From Massilia polaris (GTDB taxonomy: Bacteria > Pseudomonadota > Gammaproteobacteria > Burkholderiales > Burkholderiaceae_D), in contig NZ_JABBGG010000001.1 of assembly GCF_012927275.1 (NCBI RefSeq), positions 744,001 to 808,000 on the forward strand: a stretch of 64,000 nucleotides of DNA, given 5' to 3'. Position 1 is the stretch's first letter; every line of letters starts with the position of its first letter. Of the stretch, positions 37,468 to 45,428 are shown one piece after another. Below the pieces are notes generated by a model. The model saw only the letters and a list, made by a program, of their open reading frames with translations, did no database searches and had not been told where the DNA came from. The translations under genes were made by a program, and so were the position numbers.

Positions 37468-38418
37468 CTATTCCACTGCCTGCCTGCGGCGCCGGCCAAT
37501 CGCGGTGATGCCGAGCAGGCCAATACCGAAGATGGCCAGGGTGGCCGGTTCCGGTACTGCCTGCGTCGCCTGCAACGCGTTGGCCAGCGTGTTGTGCTGG
37601 ATGGTGATCTGATACGTGCTGGCGGTGCTGAGCATGCCGGTCGTCGAACTGAACGACATCTCGCCCGGGTTGTAGGTCGTGGTGCCGGGGAAGCCGTCGG
37701 TGCGGCTGACGTTGCTGAAGGCGTTCAGCTCGTTCGGCGCGTACGTAAACACCGTCATGCCGGTAGTCATGTCGATGATGTTGATGCTCCACGACAGCCG
37801 GGCATTGGCGTTGGTGGTCGGCGCGCCATCGGCCGATACGTAGGCCTGGGTGAATGGCGTGGCGTCGAAGGCGATCGTCATTGAATCGGCCGCACCGAGG
37901 GTGAAGCTGAAGGTGGTGGAAGTTCCGACATCCGAGTTACCGGATGCCATGCCGTTCATCGCCAGCGACGCATCGGCGCGGGTCGATGCCGTCGCACCGG
38001 CCGGGGTCGTGCCGATCGTGATCGAGCTGCCGGACAGGTTCTGGTCGGCATAGCCGAAGGTGCCTGGCACCGGAGGTGCGCCGCTGAATGGGGCGAAGTT
38101 ATTCTCGGGCCGGGCTGGGTTTGGCGTGCCAACCGTCTGGTGCGCGACGTCCGGGTTGACGCCGCTCAAAATGCCAAACGACTGTGCGCCGTTCGCGAAT
38201 ACGCCGTTCAGCGAAGCGGTAGCGTGCGCATCGTTGGTTCCGGTCAGCATGCCAAAGTCGGTCACGCTGAACGGCGTACCCGACGAATGCAGCAAGCGGA
38301 AGTTATCGATGACGAGGATGGACTGGGCGAACGCATCGGCTCGCGCGCTGCCCATCCCACCGATGGCGATGCTGGCGGCCATGGCCGTCAGCAGCATGGT
38401 TTTGCGGACGATCTTCAT
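37468..38418 (-). CDS. PEP-CTERM sorting-domain protein
   Basis: A 316-residue secreted protein, a substrate for exosortase. The signal peptide (about 1-27, ending ARA) is followed by a Ser/Thr/Gly/Asn-rich, Cys-free extracellular region with low Lys content. The C-terminal sorting signal begins at residue 288: V-P-E-P, a hydrophobic helix (LAIFGIGLLGITAIG) and a terminal Arg cluster (RRRR). No enzymatic domain is seen; it may be a matrix or floc protein. The ATG at 38418 has AGGAG 6 nt upstream. A near-consensus sigma-54 promoter lies 67 nt upstream, matching control by PrsR. Confidence 0.93.
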   Translation of the reverse strand: MKIVRKTMLLTAMAASIAIGGMGSARADAFAQSILVIDNFRLLHSSGTPFSVTDFGMLTGTNDAHATASLNGVFANGAQSFGILSGVNPDVAHQTVGTPNPARPENNFAPFSGAPPVPGTFGYADQNLSGSSITIGTTPAGATASTRADASLAMNGMASGNSDVGTSTTFSFTLGAADSMTIAFDATPFTQAYVSADGAPTTNANARLSWSINIIDMTTGMTVFTYAPNELNAFSNVSRTDGFPGTTTYNPGEMSFSSTTGMLSTASTYQITIQHNTLANALQATQAVPEPATLAIFGIGLLGITAIGRRRRQAVE

Positions 38419-38484
38419 GTCAATCTCCTGTTGGGGATGAAACTGGATTGCTGGGGCGACAACTTGCCGCCTTGCCATCTGTAA

Positions 38485-38500
38485 TGCAGCTTCCGTGCCA
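38485..38500 (-). promoter_or_regulatory. Sigma-54 (RpoN) promoter of the PEP-CTERM gene
   Basis: The minus strand reads TGGCACGGAAGCTGCA. This has the -24 TGGCACG block in full and the -12 TGC core at exact sigma-54 spacing, with one change (C for T) from the TGGCACG-N4-TTGCA consensus. It sits 67 nt upstream of the PEP-CTERM start and would place transcription start about 55 nt before the ATG. PrsR, encoded 12 kb away, is the obvious activator. Confidence 0.8.
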
Positions 38501-38725
38501 CACCGTTTTCCCCTATCAAATCAAGACCTTGACCTTCGTACCGTCGAGTTGACGAGCCTACCCGGACCGCGGTGGCAAAAAATCCGACGCTGTCCGCAGG
38601 ATTGAACTTGCGCTATGGCTGCTCAGTTCGCGGGAACTATCTTATGCATGAGCATGTCAGACAGGCACAACTTTTCGTTCGCGCCGGCAACCGGTGGCGA
38701 CGGTTCCTGTGGAGGACGACCAACC
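38501..38725. promoter_or_regulatory. Intergenic control region between PEP-CTERM gene and N-acyltransferase gene
   Basis: This 225-bp stretch lies between divergent genes. It should hold the PrsR upstream activating site for the sigma-54 promoter; an A-tract element at about 38571-38590 (GGCAAAAAATCCGAC) 75-95 bp upstream of the -24 box is a candidate but unproven. The right end carries the GGAGG (38711-38715) of the acyltransferase gene. An in-frame ATG at 38615 extends the acyltransferase frame but lacks a ribosome site. I found no sigma-54 match toward the acyltransferase. Confidence 0.4.
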
Positions 38726-39469
38726 ATGCTTAAAGATGAGCTGCCAATTGCTACATTCGTATGTCCGACCGGACTGCGCGACCTGTGTATCGGTGAACAA
38801 GGAACGGACGCAAGCCTGGACCACCCGCTGGATGTCCAGGTATTCCATATACGCCTTGCCAACTCGGCGGGCCGGCGCGAAGCGGCCAGCCTGCTGATCC
38901 GCAAGATGTACGGCTGGCGCGGCTACGCGGTCGCGACCGAAGAAGACCTCGAGCCGAACAAGATCACGCTGTACGCGGAAACGGGCGGGGTGGTGGTCGG
39001 CACCATGAGCCTGTGCCTCGACCGCGACACCAGCCTGCCAGCGGACGAGAACTTCCGCGACAAGCTCGACGCGCTGCGCAACCAGGGACGGCGCTTATGC
39101 GAACCGTCGCGGCTGGCAATCGACAAGGGCGTGACCAAGCGTGTGTTCGCGTCGTTGATCCACATCTCCTATATTTACGCGCGCAACATCCACGGTTTTA
39201 CCGACTACATCATCGAAGTGAATCCACGCCACGTCATGTTTTACAAGCGCATGCTGGGTTTCCGCGATTTCGGCGGCGAACGGCCCTGCACGCGGGTCGG
39301 CGCGCCTGCCGTGCTGCTGCGGCTCGAGCTGGACTACATGGGCGAGCGGATCCGCCGCTGGGGCGGCTTGATGGAAGCGCATGGCGAGGAGCGCTCCTTC
39401 TACCCGTATTTCTTCCCGACCTGGGACGAGCCCGGCATCACCGCGCGCCTTGTGGGCGGGCGTAGCTAA
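38726..39469 (+). CDS. PEP-CTERM-associated acyltransferase, FeeM-like N-acyl amino acid synthase
   Basis: A 247-residue GNAT-fold protein of the exosortase-associated acyltransferase type (TIGR03694-like), related to FeeM N-acyl amino acid synthases that join a long fatty acyl group from acyl-ACP to an amino acid. Recognisable blocks are 'IRKMYGWRGYAV', 'ETGGVVVGTMSLCLDRDTSLPADE', 'LCEPSRLAIDKGVTKRVFASLIH', 'YIIEVNPRHVMFYKRMLGF'. The ATG at 38726 is chosen because GGAGG lies 10 nt upstream; earlier ATGs at 38615 and 38648 lack one. The next gene's ribosome site overlaps its stop, indicating coupling to a flavoenzyme. Confidence 0.83.
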   Translation: MLKDELPIATFVCPTGLRDLCIGEQGTDASLDHPLDVQVFHIRLANSAGRREAASLLIRKMYGWRGYAVATEEDLEPNKITLYAETGGVVVGTMSLCLDRDTSLPADENFRDKLDALRNQGRRLCEPSRLAIDKGVTKRVFASLIHISYIYARNIHGFTDYIIEVNPRHVMFYKRMLGFRDFGGERPCTRVGAPAVLLRLELDYMGERIRRWGGLMEAHGEERSFYPYFFPTWDEPGITARLVGGRS

Positions 39470-39480
39470 TGGAGGCCGCC

Positions 39481-41154
39481 ATGACAGCCACAGACGAACC
39501 GGACCAAGGTGCCGGCACGGCCGCGATGGCGGGTGCGGAGCGCCGCGCGCTGCTGCTGCGCGAACTGCGCGATGTGGTGGGGGTCGAGCAGGTGCGCGAC
39601 GACGACATCACGATAGAACGCTATGCGCGCAGCACGTCCTCGCGCAGTACGCGTGCACTGGCCGTGATCACGCCCGGCAGCGCCGATCAGGTCGCTGAAC
39701 TGGTAAGAGTCGCCAGGCGCCACAAAGTACCCTTGTACCCGATCAGTACCGGGAAAAACTGGGGCTACGGCGACGCCTGCCCGGTCATGGACGGGCAGGT
39801 GATCGTCGAACTGTCGCGGATGAACCGTATCATCACCGTCGACCCGACGCTGGCGTATGCCGTGATCGAGCCGGGCGTGACGCAGCAGCAATTGTCGGAC
39901 TACCTGATCGAGCACAAGCTCAACTTCTGGATCGACTGCACCGGCGCCGGACCCGACACCAGCTTCATGGGCAATATCCTGGAGCGCGGCTTCGGCCATT
40001 CCCCATACGGGAATCGCCTGCAGCATGTGGCCGGCATGCAGGTCGTGCTGGCGTCGGGTGAGGTGCTCAATACCGGCTTCGGCCACTATCCGAATGCCAA
40101 AGCGACCCATTTGTTCCCTTACGGCGTCGGTCCCTTCCTCGATGGCCTGTTCACCCAGTCGAATTTCGGCATCGTCACGCGCATCGGCCTCTGGCTGATG
40201 CCGAAAGCGGAATGCATCAACCATTTCTTCTGCACGGTGGACAGGCACGAAGACATCGGTCCCGTGGTCGACGCGTTGCGGCCGCTGCGCATGAACGGCA
40301 CGCTGCGCAGCATCCTCCATATCGGCAACGACCTGCGCGTGATATCGGGCGGCGCCGTGTACCCGCGTGAGCGTGCCGGCAACGCCTTCCCTCTGCCGGA
40401 AGCGCTGCGCGCGGCAATGCGTGACGGGGCCGGGGTGGGCGCCTGGACGGTATCGGGCGCGATGTATGGCAGCACGCGGCAGGTCGCTGCCGCGCGGCAC
40501 GCGCTGAAGCAGGCGCTGAAAGGCACGGCGGCGAAGACGACCGTCCTGACCGAAGGCAAGCTGCGCATGGCTGCGATGCTGGCGCGACTGTTTGGCGACA
40601 GCGCAGCGGGCAAACGCCTGCGCGCGAAAGTGGACCTTGGCGTATCCTTGTTCGCGATGAACCGGGGCGTCCCTAGCGGCAGGTTCCTGGCGGGAGCGTA
40701 CTGGCGGCGGCGCGGTGGATTGCCAGCCGGATTTCCGAAGCAGGCCAATCCAGCGGCCGACAACTGCGGGTTGCTGTGGGTATCGCCGATCCTGCCGATG
40801 CGGGGCGAAGACCTGCTCGAGCTTCACCGCATGGTCGAGCCGGTCTTCAAGGAATATCGCTTCGACCTGTTCGTCACTTTCAGCATGATCAATGAACGCT
40901 CGCTCGGCGGCGTCATTACGGTCGCCTACGACAAGGACGACCAAGAAGAGGTGGCGCGGGCCATGGCTTGCTACCAGGCCGTGTTCGACCTGGTGATGGC
41001 GGCCGGCTACATTCCCTACCGCGTAGGCAACCAGTCGATGGCGCAGCTCGATCCGAACGCCGACGTGTTCTGGTCGACCGTGCGGCAGATCAAGGCCGCG
41101 CTCGATCCCGACGGCCTCATCTCTCCAGGCCGCTACGAGCCTTGGCGCCTGTAA
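39481..41154 (+). CDS. FAD-binding oxidoreductase, VAO / 4-cresol dehydrogenase type
   Basis: A 557-residue flavoenzyme of the PCMH superfamily. The FAD-binding loop 'YPISTGKNWGYGDACPV' (about 86-101) is very close to that of 4-cresol dehydrogenase and vanillyl-alcohol oxidase. 'RMNRIITVDPTLAYAVIEPGVTQQQL' and 'FGIVTRIGLWLMPK' are further family blocks, and 'SPGRYEPWR' closes the protein. These enzymes oxidise para-substituted phenols, often with covalent FAD. The ATG at 39481 has GGAGG 5 nt upstream; a start at 39469 would overlap that site. Coupling to a FeeM-like synthase suggests it modifies the N-acyl amino acid, perhaps an N-acyltyrosine; this is inference. Confidence 0.84.
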   Translation: MTATDEPDQGAGTAAMAGAERRALLLRELRDVVGVEQVRDDDITIERYARSTSSRSTRALAVITPGSADQVAELVRVARRHKVPLYPISTGKNWGYGDACPVMDGQVIVELSRMNRIITVDPTLAYAVIEPGVTQQQLSDYLIEHKLNFWIDCTGAGPDTSFMGNILERGFGHSPYGNRLQHVAGMQVVLASGEVLNTGFGHYPNAKATHLFPYGVGPFLDGLFTQSNFGIVTRIGLWLMPKAECINHFFCTVDRHEDIGPVVDALRPLRMNGTLRSILHIGNDLRVISGGAVYPRERAGNAFPLPEALRAAMRDGAGVGAWTVSGAMYGSTRQVAAARHALKQALKGTAAKTTVLTEGKLRMAAMLARLFGDSAAGKRLRAKVDLGVSLFAMNRGVPSGRFLAGAYWRRRGGLPAGFPKQANPAADNCGLLWVSPILPMRGEDLLELHRMVEPVFKEYRFDLFVTFSMINERSLGGVITVAYDKDDQEEVARAMACYQAVFDLVMAAGYIPYRVGNQSMAQLDPNADVFWSTVRQIKAALDPDGLISPGRYEPWRL

Positions 41155-41172
41155 AAATATCCGACACCGGCC

Positions 41173-43950
41173 TCAGAGCGTTGCAAGCAGCGCCCTGGCT
41201 TCGTCGCGGCGGGTGAAGTCCTTGGCCGAAAGAGCGCGCTCGAGCTCGCGGCGGGCCGATGCCTTATCGCCGGATTTCGCCAGCACCATGCCGTAGTGAT
41301 AGCGGATTTCGGCGGCGTCCGGCGCGAGGGCGCTGGCCTTCTGCAAGAGCGGCAGCGCGCGTCCGAGGTTGCCGGTCTCGAGGTGGATCCAGCCAAGCGT
41401 GTCCATGATCGCGGGGCTGTTGGGCGCGAGCTTGTGCGCGCGCTCGGCGTGATGCAGCGCTTCCTTGCGGTTCATCCGCTGGTAGGCCCAGGCCAGGTCA
41501 TTGAGCGCGATGACGTTGTCGGGATCGCTCTTGAGCACGGCGTGCAGATGCCCCGCGGCCGCTTCGTAATCCCTGGCCACCACCATGCTGCTGGCGTAGT
41601 ACAGCCGCGTCGGGATGTCGTCGGGGCGATTCCGGAACCATTCGTTCATGCGCGCCTGCGCGTCGGCGGCTTTGCCATTTTTAATCAATGCGCCGTGAAG
41701 CTGGATCAGCAAGGCGCCGTTTTGTTGCAGGTCAAACGCGCGCTCGTACGCTTTCAGCGCTTCCGGGTGCTTGTTCTGCGTGCTCAGGACGTCGCCCTCC
41801 AGCTTATGCCCTCGCGCCGATTCCGGCCGCCGGTTCTGCACCGACCGCGCCAGGCTCAGGGCCTCGGCGAACTTTTTTTGGCCGATGTGGACGTTGAGGA
41901 GGTTCACCTGGGCGTCGGCCAGGTCGGGGTCGAGCGCCAGCGCCTTGTTGAGGGACGCGAGCGCGCCGGCTTCGTCCTTCAGTTTCATCTGCACGGTCGC
42001 GTAGCGTGCATGCAGTCCGGCATTGCGCGGCGCCATGGCGACCAGCCTGGCGTAGCCTTCCGCGGCAGCCGCGAAGTCTTCGTTCATGTAGGACACCTGC
42101 GCCAGCATCGCAAGCGCATCCGGGTTGGCCGGATGAGTGGCGACCAGCTTTTGCGCGAGCACCAGCGCTTTTTGCCTTTCGCTGGCGCGGGCATAGAAGT
42201 CGACCAGCCGCAGTGCGACGCGCAGGTTCGCGGGATTGTCCGCGCTGGCCCGTTCCAGCCACGTCATCGCTTCAGCACGCTTGCCTTCGGCCGCCGCCAG
42301 CCTTCCCAGCGCTTCCATCAATGCGGCGTCGCCTGGAGCCTTGGCGAGGGCGTTCCGGTAGCGTTTGCGGGCGTCGGCTGGGCGGCCTTCGAGCGTGTCG
42401 AGCTGCGCCAGGTTGTCGAGCGCCGGCAGGTAGGACGGATCGAGCTTGAGCGCCGCTTCGAAACTGGCACGCGCCGCACCGAGGTCATGCTTCGCGAGCC
42501 AGATGCCGCCCTTGAGATTCTGTACCAGCGGATTGTTGGCCTGGTTCTCCATGCGCTGGACGGTTGCCATCGCTTTATCCGGCGCTTTCGCGCGCAAGTA
42601 GCTCATGGCGAGCAGCATCCCGGCGCGGTCGCCGGCGTTATCCAGCGATGCGGCGCGCTCAAGTTCCGCGACAGCGCGGCCGTTGTCGCCATTGCCGAGG
42701 CGGCTCAACGCGACGCCGGTGCGCAGGCCCGGGGCGGCGGGCCGCAGCGCCGCGGCCTTTTCAAAGAATTCGGCAGCCTGGGTGAAGTGGCGGCCGCGCA
42801 GCTTGGCTTCGCCGGCGAGCGCGAGCAGCTCGACATCGTCGGGGTGGGCGAGGATCAGCGGGCGCAGCAGGACGAGCGCCTCGTCCGGTGCGTTGCGGCG
42901 CAAATGAAGCGCCGACATCAGCTTGGACGCGTACAGGTGGCGCGGATACGATTCGAGGAACTTTTGCAGGTACTGCTCCGCCTGCTGTGTGGAGCCGAGG
43001 GCCGACTGTATCGCGCCCGCCAGCAGCACGCTCGGCAGGTGGTCGGGGATTTCGCGCAGGATTTTCTGTACCGATTCGAGCGCCGCCTTGTGCTTGCCTT
43101 CGCGATAGTCCAGCATGGCTTGCGAATGGAATACGGCGATCGCTCCCGGCGCCGCTGTCCTGGCCTGGGCGATGGTCTCGCGTGCTTGCCTCAGGTTGCC
43201 GCTGTCGATGTGCAGGTTGCTCACGTCGACCAGCGCCTGCATGTTGGCGGGACGCAGCGCCAGGATGCCGCGGTACGCACTCATCGCTTCAGCCGGCTTG
43301 CCCGAGGCGCGATGCAGGTCGCCGCGCAGGCGCAGCGCATCGATGCTGGACGGGCTGGCCTTGAGCGCCTGGTCGAGGTACGCATGGGCCTGGGCGGTAT
43401 CCTGCGCACCAATCGCCAGGCGCGCCATGCCAACCAGCGCGTCGGGCGAGGCCGGATTGAGTTTGAGCGCGTCGGCGAAGGCCTCGCGAGCCGCGTCCGG
43501 TTTGCCAAGGCCGAGCAGGGCGCTGCCGCGCAGGGCGAGGATCAGCGGCCGGCGCGCCGGTTCGGCGGCCGGCTGGATCTCGCCCAGCAGCCGGTCGTAC
43601 TGCCCCTGCATCAGCATTGCCTTGCCGAGCAGGGGCGCGATCTGTCCGGCGTCGCCACCGAGCGCCATCGCGCGGCGCAGCTCTTTTTCCGCCGAGACCG
43701 CGTCGCCATCCTCGACGTACAGCTCGCCGAGCAGGATGCGGGCGGCACTGTTGGCGCCATCCTGCTGGATCACGATCTTAAGCTGGATCACGGCCGCGCG
43801 GCTCTCGCCCTGGTCGCGGTATTTCCGCGCCTCAGCGATCATCGCGCCGATCTCCTTGTCGCCACGGCATCCGACGGCGGAAATGCCGAGCGCTACGGCA
43901 AGCGCCGCGGCAACGGATCGGGACCACAAGGGTTGTTTTTGCTCGAACAT
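41173..43950 (-). CDS. prsT: PrsT, PEP-CTERM-system TPR-repeat lipoprotein
   Basis: A 925-residue lipoprotein. The signal peptide ends in a lipobox-like A-V-G-C with Cys28 as lipidation site. From about residue 40 to the end it consists of some 20-23 TPR repeats, as in the very long TIGR02917 proteins found only with exosortase systems. It is likely periplasmic, anchored in the inner or outer membrane, as a scaffold for export or sorting. The ATG has GGAG 6 nt upstream. prsT usually stands beside prsK and prsR; here it is separated from prsR by 14 kb and converges on the flavoenzyme gene (18 nt). Confidence 0.92.
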   Translation of the reverse strand: MFEQKQPLWSRSVAAALAVALGISAVGCRGDKEIGAMIAEARKYRDQGESRAAVIQLKIVIQQDGANSAARILLGELYVEDGDAVSAEKELRRAMALGGDAGQIAPLLGKAMLMQGQYDRLLGEIQPAAEPARRPLILALRGSALLGLGKPDAAREAFADALKLNPASPDALVGMARLAIGAQDTAQAHAYLDQALKASPSSIDALRLRGDLHRASGKPAEAMSAYRGILALRPANMQALVDVSNLHIDSGNLRQARETIAQARTAAPGAIAVFHSQAMLDYREGKHKAALESVQKILREIPDHLPSVLLAGAIQSALGSTQQAEQYLQKFLESYPRHLYASKLMSALHLRRNAPDEALVLLRPLILAHPDDVELLALAGEAKLRGRHFTQAAEFFEKAAALRPAAPGLRTGVALSRLGNGDNGRAVAELERAASLDNAGDRAGMLLAMSYLRAKAPDKAMATVQRMENQANNPLVQNLKGGIWLAKHDLGAARASFEAALKLDPSYLPALDNLAQLDTLEGRPADARKRYRNALAKAPGDAALMEALGRLAAAEGKRAEAMTWLERASADNPANLRVALRLVDFYARASERQKALVLAQKLVATHPANPDALAMLAQVSYMNEDFAAAAEGYARLVAMAPRNAGLHARYATVQMKLKDEAGALASLNKALALDPDLADAQVNLLNVHIGQKKFAEALSLARSVQNRRPESARGHKLEGDVLSTQNKHPEALKAYERAFDLQQNGALLIQLHGALIKNGKAADAQARMNEWFRNRPDDIPTRLYYASSMVVARDYEAAAGHLHAVLKSDPDNVIALNDLAWAYQRMNRKEALHHAERAHKLAPNSPAIMDTLGWIHLETGNLGRALPLLQKASALAPDAAEIRYHYGMVLAKSGDKASARRELERALSAKDFTRRDEARALLATL

Positions 43951-44045
43951 GGCGCTCTCCGGTCAGGTCTACCGACTAGAGTAGAGAGTCCATGCAGCAA
44001 CTTGTTGACCGCCATCAACGACACGCCAGACGTCGCGGGATCGGC

Positions 44046-45428
44046 TCAGGAAGGCGGCTTTTTACCAGTCAGGACGCGAACGACGCCGCGGAAGTCGACC
44101 GTGTGAAGCGACACGGGCCGGCGCCAGATGCGGCCCACGTATTCCATCACACGCTCGGCCTGTCCAAGCTCGAGGCCACGGCCATCGTGCAGGTAGTCGT
44201 GGCGAAGATCGAGGCTGCCGTCCGGTCCGACCTGGGCGATCGTGATCGCCGGCGAGCCGTAATTGAATTTTGGCGCCAGGATGGCTTCGCGGATCGCATG
44301 GATGTCGCGGCTGGAGATACGGGTTTCGCCGTCGCGCCGCCCTTCGTAGACGAACAGGTCGAGCTTGTCGGCGATTTCCTGGTCAAGATAGTTGCGGATG
44401 AATCCGAAATCGTCTTCTTCACGGCAAATCTGGCGCGCCTTCTCCATGCCGTGCTGGTCGATGATGTGTTCCCACAACGAGAAGCCCAGGTGGTAAGGGT
44501 TGAGCGACAGCGCCAGCTGCTGGCCGCTTGCGAACGGTCGCACCACGTCCGAGTGCGACTTGATCGCGGCCAGGTACAGCTCGTGCGGCAGGAAAGCCGC
44601 CTCGCGCAGCAGCCGCGCGTGCCAGTACGAGGCCCAGCCCTCATTCATGATCTGGCAGGCGTAAATCGGGTGGAAATAATACGCTTCCTCGCGCACCGCA
44701 AGGAAGATGTCGCGCTCCCAGTCCTCCAGTGCCGGCGCGTAGTTAGCGATGAACCATAGCAGGTCGGTCTCGGGCTGCGGGGGCAGGTGTGCGCGTTGCG
44801 GCGGTCCTTGCACCGCAGCGATGGATTCACCAGGCAGGCGCGTGAAGCGGTCGCGAAACAGGTCCGGCCCCGGTTCGGCGCGCGGCGCGACAAACTCCGG
44901 ATAGCGCGGCCGGTGCAGTGGCTGGTCGACGTCGATATGCGTCTCCAGCGCGAGCGCGGCGTCGAGCACGGCCTCGACGCGCTCCTGTCCGTGCGCCTGC
45001 AGCGCCAGTTCGAGCCGGTGCGCCCTGGCGGCGCTCTGCTCCAGGATATGGCCGCCGGCCATCGCCATGAAGCGCGTGAACAGCTGATTGCTCTTGGCGA
45101 AGTCGGCGTGTCCGAGCACGTGCGCGGTGACCAGCGTATTTTCCGCGAGCGAGTTGTGGTCCTGCATGAAGGCGTGGCAGGGGTCGCCCGGAAACATCAC
45201 CTCGAAGATGCGGGAGTGGCCCATGTGCTGGCGCACCAGCTGGTGGATGTAGCGCACGCCGAACGACCAGTGCCGCATGCGCACCGGCAGGCCATAGACG
45301 GCGATCTCGACCATGAAATTGGCGGGGACGAGGTCGCAATCGACCTGATAGAAGTCCAGCCCCAATTCCACCGCCAGCGCCTCGATGCGCTCGCTGTAGC
45401 CTGCCAGCTGCCGCTGGGCGTCGTTCAT
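44046..45428 (-). CDS. ycgB: SpoVR-family protein YcgB
   Basis: A 460-residue cytoplasmic protein of the SpoVR family. Characteristic blocks are 'GLDFYQVDCDLVPANFMVEIAVYGLPVRMRHWSFG', 'HNSLAENTLVTAHVLGHADFAKSN', and 'CQIMNEGWASYWH'. The latter resembles an HExxH-less hydrolase-like centre. The function is unknown; in Bacillus it affects spore cortex, and in proteobacteria it travels with PrkA and DUF444 genes as a stress set. Its ATG overlaps the yeaH stop (45425-45428). The 3' end is 95 nt from the prsT start on the same strand. Confidence 0.93.
   Translation of the reverse strand: MNDAQRQLAGYSERIEALAVELGLDFYQVDCDLVPANFMVEIAVYGLPVRMRHWSFGVRYIHQLVRQHMGHSRIFEVMFPGDPCHAFMQDHNSLAENTLVTAHVLGHADFAKSNQLFTRFMAMAGGHILEQSAARAHRLELALQAHGQERVEAVLDAALALETHIDVDQPLHRPRYPEFVAPRAEPGPDLFRDRFTRLPGESIAAVQGPPQRAHLPPQPETDLLWFIANYAPALEDWERDIFLAVREEAYYFHPIYACQIMNEGWASYWHARLLREAAFLPHELYLAAIKSHSDVVRPFASGQQLALSLNPYHLGFSLWEHIIDQHGMEKARQICREEDDFGFIRNYLDQEIADKLDLFVYEGRRDGETRISSRDIHAIREAILAPKFNYGSPAITIAQVGPDGSLDLRHDYLHDGRGLELGQAERVMEYVGRIWRRPVSLHTVDFRGVVRVLTGKKPPS

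Noticed and set aside
43985-44020. Weak sigma-54-like match upstream of prsT
   Set aside because: The -12 TTGCT fits but the -24 half matches only GG; below the level of chance in a 95-bp gap.
41296-44106. 936-codon plus-strand frame opposite prsT
   Set aside because: Long only because TPR codons in a high-GC gene rarely give stops on the other strand; the minus strand has the lipobox and repeats.
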